Part shown: positions 25,009-32,464 of the stretch, piece by piece
How the letters are laid out: every line of letters begins with the position of its first letter
How positions within the stretch are numbered: the first letter of the stretch is position 1
Source of the DNA: Eggerthella sinensis
GTDB lineage: Bacteria; Actinomycetota; Coriobacteriia; Coriobacteriales; Eggerthellaceae
Assembly: GCF_003339815.1 (NCBI RefSeq)
Contig: NZ_PPTT01000030.1
Coordinates: forward strand, 1-46,973
Length of the DNA: 46,973 bases
Direction: 5' to 3'
Notes under the pieces: model-generated
Told to the model about the DNA's origin: nothing
The model's database searches: none
The model's input: the letters and a program-made list of their open reading frames with translations, nothing else
Translations under genes and position numbers: made by a program

Positions 25009-26007
25009 ATGCTCGTGTCGTGGATGACGACGAACAAGTGCAACCTCAAGTGCGTGCACTGCTATCAGGATGCCGAAGAGGCCACCGAGAAGGAGCTCTC
25101 AACCGACGAAGGCAAGAAGATGATCGACGAGATCGCCCGCGCGGGCTTCAAGGTGATGATCTTCTCGGGCGGCGAGCCGCTCATGCGCCCCGACATCTAC
25201 GAGCTGGTGGCCCATGCCGCTTCGCGCGGGCTGCGCCCTGTGTTCGGCTCGAACGGCACGCTCATCACGCCCGAGGTGGCCATGCGGCTGAAGGAGGCCG
25301 GGGCCTGCGCCATGGGCATCTCCGTGGACAGCCTCGATGCCGCCAAGCACGACAGGTTCCGCGGGCTCGAGCACGCCTACGACCTCACCATGGCCGGTAT
25401 CGAGGCCTGCAAACAGGCGGGTCTGCCGTTCCAGCTGCACACGACCGTCGTGGATTGGAACCGTGACGAGATCTGCGCCATCACCGACTTCGCCGTGGAA
25501 ATCGGCGCGATGGCGCACTATGTGTTCTTCCTCATCCCGGTGGGCCGCGGCAAGTTCATCCAGGAGACCTCGCTCGAGGTGCTTGAGAACGAGAAGCTGC
25601 TGAACGACATCATGATGAAGGCCTCCCAGGTGCCCATCGACGTGAAGCCCACCTGCGCGCCGCAGTTCACGCGCGTGGCGAAGCAGCTCGGCGTGGACAC
25701 GCGCTTCTCGCGCGGGTGCTTGGCGGGCCTCACGTACTGCGTCATCGGCAGCGAGGGCATCGTGCGCCCATGCGCCTACATGACCGAGGAGGCGGGCGAC
25801 GTGCGCGAGACGCCCTTCGACGAGATTTGGGCCTCGAGCCCCGTGTTCGAGAAGCTGCGCACCCAGGCGTACTCCGGCTCGTGCGGCACGTGCGACTACC
25901 GCGACGGCTGCGGCGGCTGCCGCGCCCGCGCCGCCTACTACCACGACGGCGACATCCTCGCCCAAGACGACTACTGCGCCCACGGCAACGCCTTGGTGAC
26001 TCGCTAG
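25009..26007 (+). CDS. Radical SAM/SPASM protein, NirJ2/AhbC-AhbD-like
   Basis: The product is 332 aa. C11-x3-C15-x2-C18 (KCNLKCVHC) binds the SAM [4Fe-4S] cluster, and MIFSGGEPLMRPDI is the SAM-contact GGEP motif. The C-terminal region has a SPASM/twitch-type set of cysteines (RGCLAGLTYCVIG, RPCAYM, CGTCDYRDGCGGC, DDYCAHG). The opening MLVSWMTTNKCN and GFKVMIFSGGEPLMRPDI resemble NirJ2-type proteins of alternative haem/haem d1 synthesis, as I recall them. The exact substrate cannot be read from sequence; peptide-modifying SPASM enzymes are an alternative, but no small precursor peptide is visible nearby. AAGGAAAGG (24992-25000) favours ATG 25009 over ATG 25003. Confidence 0.82.
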   Translation: MLVSWMTTNKCNLKCVHCYQDAEEATEKELSTDEGKKMIDEIARAGFKVMIFSGGEPLMRPDIYELVAHAASRGLRPVFGSNGTLITPEVAMRLKEAGACAMGISVDSLDAAKHDRFRGLEHAYDLTMAGIEACKQAGLPFQLHTTVVDWNRDEICAITDFAVEIGAMAHYVFFLIPVGRGKFIQETSLEVLENEKLLNDIMMKASQVPIDVKPTCAPQFTRVAKQLGVDTRFSRGCLAGLTYCVIGSEGIVRPCAYMTEEAGDVRETPFDEIWASSPVFEKLRTQAYSGSCGTCDYRDGCGGCRARAAYYHDGDILAQDDYCAHGNALVTR

Positions 26008-26013
26008 TTTTTT

Positions 26014-26056
26014 GGCGAGGCCGAGGGCGTGCAGATTCGGCGCCCGGGTCCTCGCC
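26014..26056 (+). promoter_or_regulatory. Long hairpin between the radical SAM gene and the ABC transporter
   Basis: GGCGAGG (26014-26020) pairs with CCTCGCC (26050-26056), and an inner GGGCG (26025-26029) with CGCCC (26041-26045). TTTTTT precedes rather than follows it on the plus strand, so it is not a standard forward terminator. It may attenuate or protect the transporter mRNA; function is inferred only from position. Confidence 0.4.
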
Positions 26057-26096
26057 GACCGTTGATCGTGCGAACCTCCGAAGAAAGGACTTCCCC

Positions 26097-27092
26097 ATGA
26101 CCTTGACCAAACACCTTCTGCCAACCGCCCTCGCGGCTTCCCTTGCCGCGACGCTGCTGCTCGGCGGCTGCGCAAGCGGCCAGCCGACCGACGGCAGCGG
26201 CCCGGCGCAAGCTGAAGCGCAACCGAGCGCGCAGCAGGGCGGGGCGGTCACGTTCACCGACGATACGGGTGCCGAGGTGTCGGTGGAGAACCCGCAGCGC
26301 GTCGTGGCCTGCATGGGCAGCTTCGCGAATATCTGGGAGCTGGCGGGCGGCACGCTCGTGGGCGCCTCCGACGACGCGTTCGACAGCTACGACATCGCTT
26401 CGGCCGACGCGCAGAAGGTGGGCGACTTCTCGAATCCGAACCTCGAGGCCATCATCGCGCTCGAGCCCGACTTCGTCATCATGACGAGCGGCTCCGGCGG
26501 GCGAGGCGGCGACTCGAACCAAGCCGACCTCAAGGCTGCGCTCGACGCGTCGGGCATCCCGGTGGCCTTCTTCGAGGTGACCACGTTCGACGACTACCTG
26601 CGTATGCTGAAAACCTGCACCGACATCACCGGCCGCGCCGACCTCTACGAGCAGAACGGCCAGAAGGTGGCCGACGAGATCGAGGCCATCAAGGCGAAGG
26701 TGCCTGCCGACAAGCAGCCCTCCGCCCTGCTCATGACCACGTTCTCCGGCGGCACGCGCGTGCAGTCTTCCTCGTCCATGACGGGTGCGATGCTGGCCGA
26801 CCTCGGGGTGAGGAATCTCGCCGACGAGAACAAGAGCCTGCTCAAGGACTTCAGCCTGGAGTCGGTCATCGAGATGAACCCCGACTTCATCCTCGTGGTG
26901 CCCATGGGCAACGACGATGCGGCGGCCATGAAGAACCTCGAAGAGGCTACGGCGGCGAACCCCGCCTGGTCCACGCTGTCGGCGGTGCAGGGCGACCACT
27001 ATCTCACGCTTGACAAGGAGCTGTTCCTCTACAAGCCGAACGCGCGCTGGGCCGAGAGCTACCAGGCGCTCTACGACGCGCTGTATGCGTAG
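26097..27092 (+). CDS. ABC importer substrate-binding lipoprotein (iron/haem/corrinoid type)
   Basis: The product is 331 aa. A lipoprotein signal peptide is visible, with lipobox L22-G-G-C25 after a hydrophobic Ala/Leu segment. The mature part begins VTFTDDTGAEVSVENPQRVVAC, the usual opening of the FecB/BtuF periplasmic-binding family (cluster III fold with one long helix between two lobes). EAIIALEPDFVIM and MNPDFILVVP are typical. AAAGGA lies 8-10 bases before ATG 26097. Permease and ATPase genes follow directly. Substrate specificity among siderophore, haem and corrinoid cannot be assigned by eye; the adjoining radical SAM gene makes a tetrapyrrole or iron link plausible. Confidence 0.88.
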   Translation: MTLTKHLLPTALAASLAATLLLGGCASGQPTDGSGPAQAEAQPSAQQGGAVTFTDDTGAEVSVENPQRVVACMGSFANIWELAGGTLVGASDDAFDSYDIASADAQKVGDFSNPNLEAIIALEPDFVIMTSGSGGRGGDSNQADLKAALDASGIPVAFFEVTTFDDYLRMLKTCTDITGRADLYEQNGQKVADEIEAIKAKVPADKQPSALLMTTFSGGTRVQSSSSMTGAMLADLGVRNLADENKSLLKDFSLESVIEMNPDFILVVPMGNDDAAAMKNLEEATAANPAWSTLSAVQGDHYLTLDKELFLYKPNARWAESYQALYDALYA

Positions 27093-27107
27093 GTTGAAGG
27101 AAGATCG

Positions 27108-28115
27108 GTGACTGCGTTCGATCGTGATAGGGCCATGCCGCTCGTGACCGTCGTCTCCGTCATCGTCCTCATGACGGTGACGGCGGCGGCTTTTCTCGTG
27201 GGTTCGTCGTCGGTGAGCCTCGTCGATCTCGTCGCCTGGGCGACGGGCGGCGACGTGAGCGCGGCGGCGAAGAGCATCCTCGTGAACGTGCGCCTGCCGC
27301 GCGTGCTGGCCGCGCTGTTGGCGGGCGGCGCGCTGGCCGTGGCGGGCGCCATCATCCAGGCCGTGCTGGACAACCCGTTGGCCAGCCCCAACATCATCGG
27401 CATCAACTCCGGCGCGGGGCTGTTCGTGCTCATCGCCGCCAGCGTGTTTCCCAGCGCGTTGTGGCTGCCGCCGCTTGCGGCCTTCCTCGGCGCGCTGTTC
27501 ACGGCGCTCATCATCTTCGGCATCTCGCTGGGCGCGTCGACGTCGCGGCTCACCGTGGTGCTGGCGGGCATCGCCATCACGTCGGTGTTCGGCGCGGGCA
27601 TGAATACCATCCTCATCGTGAACCCCGACGCCTACATCGGCTCGTCGTCGTTTCTCGTGGGCGGGCTGGCGGGCGTGCTCATGGACGACGTGCTGTGGCC
27701 CGCGGCCTATATCGTGGGCGGTCTGGCCGCGGCGTTCTTGGCAGCGGGCAAGCTCAACATCATGGCGCTCGGCGACGAGACGGCGCATGCGCTCGGCATG
27801 AACGTGGGCGCGTGCCGTCTGGCGCTGCTGGGCCTGGCGGCCGTGCTGGCGGGCGCGGCGGTGAGCTTCGCGGGGCTGCTCGGATTCGTGGGGCTCATCA
27901 TCCCGCACCTCGTGCGGTTCTTCGTCGGACACGACAACCGCGTGGTGCTGCCGCTTTCGGCCGTGACGGGCGCGGCGTTCGTCGTCGTGTGCGACCTGCT
28001 GTCGCGCGTGCTGTTCGCGCCCTACGAGGTGCCGGTGGGCATCCTCATGGCCTTCCTCGGCGGGCCCTTCTTCATCTACCTCATCTTGAAGAACAGGAGG
28101 GGTTCCCTTGACTGA
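27108..28115 (+). CDS. FecCD-family ABC transporter permease
   Basis: An integral membrane permease of 335 aa with about ten hydrophobic helices. The LPRVLAALLAGGALAVAGAIIQAVLDNPLASPNIIGINSGAG block and AGLLGFVGLIIPHLVRFFVG with the conserved coupling-helix region are characteristic of FecCD/BtuC permeases. GAAGGAAG precedes the GTG start at 27108. It follows the binding protein by 15 bases and overlaps the ATPase start by 8 bases, so the three genes form one operon. Confidence 0.93.
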   Translation: MTAFDRDRAMPLVTVVSVIVLMTVTAAAFLVGSSSVSLVDLVAWATGGDVSAAAKSILVNVRLPRVLAALLAGGALAVAGAIIQAVLDNPLASPNIIGINSGAGLFVLIAASVFPSALWLPPLAAFLGALFTALIIFGISLGASTSRLTVVLAGIAITSVFGAGMNTILIVNPDAYIGSSSFLVGGLAGVLMDDVLWPAAYIVGGLAAAFLAAGKLNIMALGDETAHALGMNVGACRLALLGLAAVLAGAAVSFAGLLGFVGLIIPHLVRFFVGHDNRVVLPLSAVTGAAFVVVCDLLSRVLFAPYEVPVGILMAFLGGPFFIYLILKNRRGSLD

Positions 28116-28899
28116 CGCCATCGACGTGCGCGACGTGGTGTTCTCGTACGGAAAAGAGCCCTTCATCGACGGGCTGTCGGCGACGTTTCCCCATGGGCGG
28201 GTGACGAGCATCGTGGGGCCGAACGGCTGCGGGAAATCCACGATGATCAAGCTCGTCGACGGCTTGCTGCGCCCGCAGGCGGGGGAGGTGCGCGTGGACG
28301 GTGTGCCCACGCTGTCGCTCAAGGCGAAGGAGCGCGCCCGGCGGGTGGCCGTGCTCGCGCAGGCCAGCCGGCCGCCGGCCATGACGGTGGAGGCGCTCGT
28401 GGCGTGCGGCCGCTACCCGCACCAGGCGCGCCAGGGCAGGCTTTCGCGGGAGGATCGCGCAAAGGTGGAGTGCGCGCTCGAGCTGGCGGGCATCGCACGG
28501 TTCCGCACGCACGAGCTGCGGCGCCTGTCGGGCGGCGAGCGCCAGCGCGCGTTCATCGCCATGACGCTGGCCCAGGACACCGAGCTCATCGTGCTCGACG
28601 AGCCCACCACCTACCTCGATATCCGCGCCTGCCACGAGACGATGGAACTCGTGCGGCGCCTGAACGAGGAAGCGCACAAGACCATCGTCATGGTCATCCA
28701 CGACCTCGACCTGGCCCTGCGCTACTCCGACCGCCTCCTCGTGATGGAGCGCGGCCGCGCCGTGTCGTCCGGCACCGTGGAGGAGGTGCTGGCCGCCGGC
28801 GCCATCGAGCACGCCTTCGGCGTGAGCATCCACCCCCACGAAGCAAAAGAGGGAAGAGCGTACACGCTGTTCCCGGCCCCCGCTCCCGCTTCCTCATAG
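28108..28899 (+). CDS. ABC transporter ATP-binding protein (FecE/BtuD type)
   Basis: The ATPase of the importer, 263 aa. Walker A GPNGCGKST (about residues 37-45), Q-loop region LAQASRPPAM, signature LSGGERQRAF, Walker B LIVLDEPT and the switch histidine in VMVIHDLDLAL are all present. The TTG start at 28108 is supported by ACAGGAGGGG upstream and overlaps the permease stop by 8 bases, suggesting translational coupling. The C-terminal HPHEAKEGRAYTLFPA segment is typical of this subfamily. It is the last gene of the operon and is followed by a duplicated intergenic element. Confidence 0.95.
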   Translation: MTDAIDVRDVVFSYGKEPFIDGLSATFPHGRVTSIVGPNGCGKSTMIKLVDGLLRPQAGEVRVDGVPTLSLKAKERARRVAVLAQASRPPAMTVEALVACGRYPHQARQGRLSREDRAKVECALELAGIARFRTHELRRLSGGERQRAFIAMTLAQDTELIVLDEPTTYLDIRACHETMELVRRLNEEAHKTIVMVIHDLDLALRYSDRLLVMERGRAVSSGTVEEVLAAGAIEHAFGVSIHPHEAKEGRAYTLFPAPAPASS

Positions 28900-29058
28900 C
28901 GGCAGTGCAACCCGCAGGTCCTCGCCCCTCGCGCGCCGCACGGTAGGGCCCCTTCCCAGGTAGAACCGCGCGGAGATGGCAAGGGGCCTCACTCCCCATT
29001 GCGGCAGTGCAACCTGCAGGGCCCCTCCCGGGTAGAACCGCGCGGAGATGGGGGAGGG
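28899..29058. repeat. Imperfect tandem intergenic element, two copies
   Basis: Part A (GCGGCAGTGCAACCYGCAGG) occurs at 28899-28918 and 29001-29020 with one difference. Part B has an identical 19-base core (TAGAACCGCGCGGAGATGG) at 28961-28979 and 29033-29051. Copy 1 has 28 extra bases between A and B. Each core is enclosed by complementary arms of different sequence: 28947-28954 with 28981-28988, and 29023-29029 with 29052-29058. The core with changed but still pairing arms suggests a structured, mobile or RNA-level element. It lies between convergent genes (ABC ATPase and DUF2461). Confidence 0.7.
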
Positions 29059-29069
29059 TGAAGCCCCCC

Positions 29070-29735
29070 TCACCTCCTCGGCATCTCGAACCCTTCCAGC
29101 GCGGTGTTCATCCACTGGTTGAACACCCGCATCGCGCGGAAGCTCTCGACCAGCGTGTCGCACCCGATCGCGTCGTCCTGCAGGTGTTCCTCGACCGCCC
29201 AGCTTTTGCACTTCAGGTACGCGGCGGCGGGGCTGTCGGCATCGAACCCCTGCGGCACGCGCTTGAGCGGCGTTCCCACGAACTGGAACCGCGCCGCGAA
29301 CGCCGGCTCTTCGACGATGTCCAAAAACGCCTGAGGGTCGGCGGCGATATGCTCGCGCACCAAACGCGTGGCGTCCTTGAAGTGCGGCGCGAACAGGCCG
29401 CCGCCGGCGAACGATCCGCCCGGCGCGACGTGCAGGTAGTATCCCACGGGCACGGGCAGGCGCCCTGCCGGCGAGATGTGCGCGCGGAACGCCGGGTTGT
29501 AGGGCGATTTGTCGTCGCTGAACCGCGTGTCGCGGTTGGTGCGGAACACGAGGCTCTTCGGGTCGAGCGCCGCCAAAGCGGGCTCTTCGACGGCCAGCTC
29601 GTCGATGCATCCCTGCACGAGCTCGACGAACGCGTTCTGCGCGTCCCTCTTCTGCTGCTCGTGCGCGTGCATCCAGTCGAGCGAGTTGTGCTCGCGCAGC
29701 TCGCTCAGGAAGTCGAGCATGAGGGCGCTAGACAT
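29070..29735 (-). CDS. DUF2461 family protein
   Basis: The product is 221 aa and matches the DUF2461 (TIGR02453) pattern: LDFLSELREHNSLDWMHAHEQ near the N-terminus, FRTNRDTRFSDDKSPYNPAFRAHISPAGR in the middle, GYYLHVAPGGSFAGGGLF, and a C-terminal helical part. No membrane segment or signal peptide. The biochemical function of the family is not established. Its start overlaps the stop of the sigma-factor gene by 8 bases, so it is the second gene of that small operon. Confidence 0.88.
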   Translation of the reverse strand: MSSALMLDFLSELREHNSLDWMHAHEQQKRDAQNAFVELVQGCIDELAVEEPALAALDPKSLVFRTNRDTRFSDDKSPYNPAFRAHISPAGRLPVPVGYYLHVAPGGSFAGGGLFAPHFKDATRLVREHIAADPQAFLDIVEEPAFAARFQFVGTPLKRVPQGFDADSPAAAYLKCKSWAVEEHLQDDAIGCDTLVESFRAMRVFNQWMNTALEGFEMPRR

Positions 29736-30612
29736 GGGACGCCGCCTGGTCCGCAGTTGCGGCCGTTCCCACGACGGTGGCGAAGCTGGCCGTCTTCATG
29801 CACGCGTCCAGCAGCTCCTTGGCGCGCGGCGTGGGGCGGTACGTCGGCAGCTCGTCGAACAGGCATGCGTACCCGTCCAGCTCGTCCATGGCCTCGACGA
29901 ACGCGTCCTCGGCCCGCTCGCTTTCCGTGAGGCGGCTGTATTCGAGGTCGTGCGGCGCCAGGCGATGCGTGGCGATGGCGAAGTTCACGCGCCGCTCGCA
30001 CGAGCACGTCTCCGACCCGCCGTGCTGACAGTACGCGCTCAGGAACGCGGCCACCGTCTTGCGGGCGCGCGACAGCCGCTGCCGGTACGCTTCGGGCGTG
30101 ATGCCCAGCACGTCGGCCGCCGTGGCGCTGTCCACCTTGAACATGGTGCCCAGCACGTAGGCGCAGCGGCTGTCGGCGTCGAGGCACTGCAGCATCACGT
30201 TCGTGCACGACAGCTTCAGCTCGCGTGCAAGCAGGTTGCGCTCCACGCCCTCGGACAGGTCGGGCACGTCGCGCGCCCGCTCGTCGCAGATGTCGGCGCC
30301 GTACATCTCGAAGCTGAACGGCGCGTGGGCGAACTGGTGGGTGCGGCAGTCTTTGAGGTGGTTCACCGCGATGCGGTACGCCCAGGTGGAAAACGCGCTC
30401 TCCTTGCGGAAGGCGGATAGGTGCGTCATGATCTTGACGGCGATTTCCTGCGTGGCGTCTTCGGCGTCGTGCACGGTGCCCAAAAACCGCAGCGAAAGGT
30501 TGAACACGAGCTCGTGCGTGGAGGCCAGCAGCTTCTCAAGCGCCAGGCTGTCGCCGGCGATGGCCTGGTCGATCAGGTCGTAGGACGTGGTGTCGGAGTG
30601 TTCTGCTTGCAT
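29728..30612 (-). CDS. RNA polymerase sigma-70 family factor (ECF-like) with Cys-rich C-terminal extension
   Basis: The product is 294 aa, much longer than a typical 170-200 aa ECF sigma factor. Region 2 is clear (LASTHELVFNLSLRFLGTVHDAEDATQEIAVKIM... STWAYRIAVNHLKD, about residues 24-92), and region 4 (DSRCAYVLGTMFKVDSATAADVLGITPEAYRQRLSRARKTV) carries the helix-turn-helix. About 100 residues follow, starting CQHGGSETCSCERR, a Cys/His set that could bind metal or sense redox state, with no anti-sigma gene next to it. ATG 30612 is preceded by AAAGGCGG on its strand; longer frames run into rnpB and are rejected. The role is unknown beyond promoter selection. Confidence 0.85.
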   Translation of the reverse strand: MQAEHSDTTSYDLIDQAIAGDSLALEKLLASTHELVFNLSLRFLGTVHDAEDATQEIAVKIMTHLSAFRKESAFSTWAYRIAVNHLKDCRTHQFAHAPFSFEMYGADICDERARDVPDLSEGVERNLLARELKLSCTNVMLQCLDADSRCAYVLGTMFKVDSATAADVLGITPEAYRQRLSRARKTVAAFLSAYCQHGGSETCSCERRVNFAIATHRLAPHDLEYSRLTESERAEDAFVEAMDELDGYACLFDELPTYRPTPRAKELLDACMKTASFATVVGTAATADQAASHV

Positions 30613-30716
30613 GTATCCGCCTTTCATCGGGAAAGGAGCGCCGCGGCGTTCCTCGTACACCATGATTAGACGGGGAAGAGCACGCGCTGTGACAGAGATG
30701 CTGCAAAAAAGTGAAA

Positions 30717-31078
30717 GGCGAGCGGGTCGATAAGCCGGGTTCTGTCGTTGGACGACCATTTATCTCGAACGCCTGTCGCCAGACGCCTCAAGCACGCAAC
30801 CCGAACGTACGGCGGGCAGCCGTATCGCGTTCCTATTTGCGCTTGCTCCAGATGGGGTTTTCCAAGCCGCGCCGTTGCCGACGCGCTGGTGCGCTCTTAC
30901 CGCACCGTTTCAGCTTTTCTCCCGTTTCTGCGCACCGAAGCGCGTGTTCGCGGGGGAGTTTTCTTTTCTGTGGCACTGTCCGTCGGGTCACCCCGCCCAG
31001 CCGTTAGCTGGCATCTTGCCCTGTGGAGCCCGGACTTTCCTCACGCCCGAAGGCGCGCGATCGTCTGGCCCGCTCGCG
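30717..31078 (-). ncRNA. rnpB: RNase P RNA (class A)
   Basis: The catalytic RNA that trims tRNA 5' ends. Read on the minus strand, the conserved 5' core GAGGAAAGTCCGGGCTCC and the ACAGTGCCACAGAAA segment are present, and the 3' end has AGAACCCGGCTTAT. GCGAGCGGG near the 5' end (31069-31077) pairs exactly with CCCGCTCGC near the 3' end (about 30718-30726) as helix P1, which sets the ends to within a few bases. A T-run on the transcribed strand (30705-30710) follows the 3' end. The length of about 360 nt is normal for class A. Confidence 0.95.
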
Positions 31079-31084
31079 TATGGT

Positions 31085-31093
31085 ATTCTAGCA
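31085..31093 (-). promoter_or_regulatory. Extended -10 promoter of rnpB
   Basis: On the minus strand TGC-TAGAAT gives an extended -10 element 7 bases before the RNA start. The -35 region is weak. The same bases read TATTCT on the plus strand (31084-31089), so a back-to-back promoter for the acetyltransferase gene is possible. Confidence 0.55.
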
Positions 31094-31133
31094 AACCGAA
31101 CACCTTGCAGGTATGAGAAAGTAAGAGGCACGC

Positions 31134-31628
31134 ATGGATACCATCATCACCTATCGTCTCGCCACGCGCGACGACGCGGCCGATCTTCTGCGGCTGACCC
31201 GCGGCCTCGCGGCCACGATGGATCGGGTGGAGGACGTCACGGCCACGGCGGAAGACCTCGCGCGCCGCATGTTCGACGAAGGCGCGGGCGGGGCGCTCGT
31301 GGCCGAGCACGCGTCGGACGGCGTGGTGGGGTGCGCCATCTTCTTCCGCACGTTCTCCACGTGGGACGGGAAGAGCAACCTGTACCTCGAAGACCTGTTC
31401 GTCGAGGAAGCGTACCGCGGCGAAGGCGTGGGGCGGGCGCTCATGTGCCGCCTTGCCGCGCTGTGCGAGGAGCGCGGGTGCGGGAAGCTGTCGTGGCACT
31501 GTCGCGACACGAACCCCTCGGGCCTCGCATTCTACGAACATCTGGGCGCGACGCGGGTTGACGCGCTCATCGTCCATCGGCTCGAGGGCGACGCCCTCGC
31601 GGCCCGCGCGAAGGAGGTGCGCTCATGA
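31134..31628 (+). CDS. GNAT family N-acetyltransferase
   Basis: The product is 164 aa, a single GNAT domain. The acetyl-CoA pyrophosphate loop is YLEDLFVEEAYRGEGVGRALM (motif A, RGxGxG), and LAFYEHLGATRVDAL is the usual C-terminal end. The pattern LEDLFV...RG.G.G with CxDTNPSGLAFYEHLGA resembles diamine/spermidine acetyltransferases, but the acceptor cannot be assigned. AAGTAAGAGG lies before the ATG. It overlaps thiN by 4 bases (ATGA), so the two are co-translated. Confidence 0.85.
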   Translation: MDTIITYRLATRDDAADLLRLTRGLAATMDRVEDVTATAEDLARRMFDEGAGGALVAEHASDGVVGCAIFFRTFSTWDGKSNLYLEDLFVEEAYRGEGVGRALMCRLAALCEERGCGKLSWHCRDTNPSGLAFYEHLGATRVDALIVHRLEGDALAARAKEVRS

Positions 31629-32257
31629 CGACGTGCGCATTGGTGGGAGCGGTCGAGTTCAACGCGGCGGATTTCCAGGCCCGGCAAGCCGCCGGCGAGT
31701 TCGACTTCGTCATCGCGGTGGACGCCGGCTTCGCCCATCTCGAAGCCATCGGCGTGGCGCCCGACATGGCGGTGGGCGACTTCGATTCGCTCGGCTACGT
31801 GCCGAAGGCCCGTCGCGTGTCGCGCCATCCCGTGAAGAAGGACAAGAGCGACATGGAGCTGGCCATGGAGAAGGCCGTCGCCTGGGATCACGACGAACTC
31901 GTCATTTACGGCGCCCTCGGCGCGCGCCTCGACCACACGCTGGCGAACCTCCAGCTGTTCGCGCGCTTCTCGGAGCGCGACGTGTACGTGACCGCCATCG
32001 GCGACACGTACGCCGTGCGCCTGCTCACCGGCCCCGACGTGTTCGAGCTGCCCGTCACCCAGGGCACCGTGTCGGTGTTCTCGGCCAACGACACGGCACG
32101 CGGCGTCATCGAACGCGGCATGGCGTACTCCCTCGACGACGAGCCGCTGTCGAACCGCACCTCGCGCGGCCTGTCGAACGAGCTGACCGGCGAGGAGGCC
32201 ACGGTGGCCGTCGAGCAGGGCACGCTGTACGTCTTCTACCCGCTGCTCGCCGACTGA
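31625..32257 (+). CDS. thiN: Thiamine pyrophosphokinase
   Basis: Converts thiamine and ATP to thiamine pyrophosphate. The product is 210 aa. IAVDAGFAHLEAIGVAPDMAVGDFDSLG is the substrate and Mg-binding block (GDFDS motif), followed by HPVKKDKSDMELA and GALGARLDHTLANLQL, all typical of the family. The C-terminal beta domain contains the thiamine-binding SN-type segment GLSNELTGE. It is separated by a terminator from the riboswitch-controlled thi operon: salvage kinase first, de novo synthesis next. Confidence 0.93.
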   Translation: MTTCALVGAVEFNAADFQARQAAGEFDFVIAVDAGFAHLEAIGVAPDMAVGDFDSLGYVPKARRVSRHPVKKDKSDMELAMEKAVAWDHDELVIYGALGARLDHTLANLQLFARFSERDVYVTAIGDTYAVRLLTGPDVFELPVTQGTVSVFSANDTARGVIERGMAYSLDDEPLSNRTSRGLSNELTGEEATVAVEQGTLYVFYPLLAD

Positions 32258-32260
32258 GCG

Positions 32261-32284
32261 CACCTGCCCGCGGGCGGGTGTTTT
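32261..32284 (+). terminator. Terminator after thiN
   Basis: A GC-rich stem (CACCTGC at 32261-32267 with GCGGGTG at 32274-32280) is followed by TTTT. A second perfect hairpin, TTCGCGC/GCGCGAA (32283-32299), lies directly downstream. Confidence 0.7.
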
Positions 32285-32328
32285 CGCGCAGAGCGCGAAT
32301 TGGGGGATGGCGCAGCCGCGCCCTGGCT

Positions 32329-32334
32329 TATACT
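32329..32334 (+). promoter_or_regulatory. -10 box of the thi operon
   Basis: TATACT lies about 20 bases before the TPP riboswitch. No good -35 is seen at the right spacing. Confidence 0.4.
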
Positions 32335-32353
32335 GGCCGTCGTACCTTTTCAT

Positions 32354-32461
32354 ACCGGGGAGCTTGCAGCCGCATCGCATCGCGGCCGGGCAGGCTGAGA
32401 GGAAGCGCCGATCACGCTTCGACCCGAGGAACCTGACATGGGTAATGCCAACGAAGGGAGC
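32354..32461 (+). promoter_or_regulatory. TPP riboswitch (THI element)
   Basis: The conserved elements are in order: GGGGAGC (32357-32363), GGCTGAGAGG (about 32393-32402), then ACCCGAGGAACCTGAC, GGGTAATGCCAACG and GAAGGGAG (to 32460). The terminal AGGGAG is also the ribosome binding site of thiC, 4-8 bases before its ATG, so ligand binding probably hides the ribosome site directly. No separate terminator hairpin lies between the aptamer and thiC, in keeping with translational control. Confidence 0.96.
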
Positions 32462-32464
32462 TCT

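Noticed and set aside
24091-26007. Peptide-modifying (RiPP) system around the radical SAM/SPASM gene
   Set aside because: No small precursor peptide, recognition-element protein or peptidase is visible nearby, and the sequence looks closer to NirJ2/Ahb proteins.
28899-29058. CRISPR array
   Set aside because: Only two imperfect copies with unequal spacing, internal pairing and no cas genes.
30613-30759. N-terminal extension of the sigma factor gene
   Set aside because: The extra frame runs into the 3' end of RNase P RNA; a good ribosome site precedes the internal ATG at 30612.
30711-31116. Short plus-strand frames of about 100 codons
   Set aside because: They lie on the antisense strand of rnpB, whose conserved core and P1 helix are clear.
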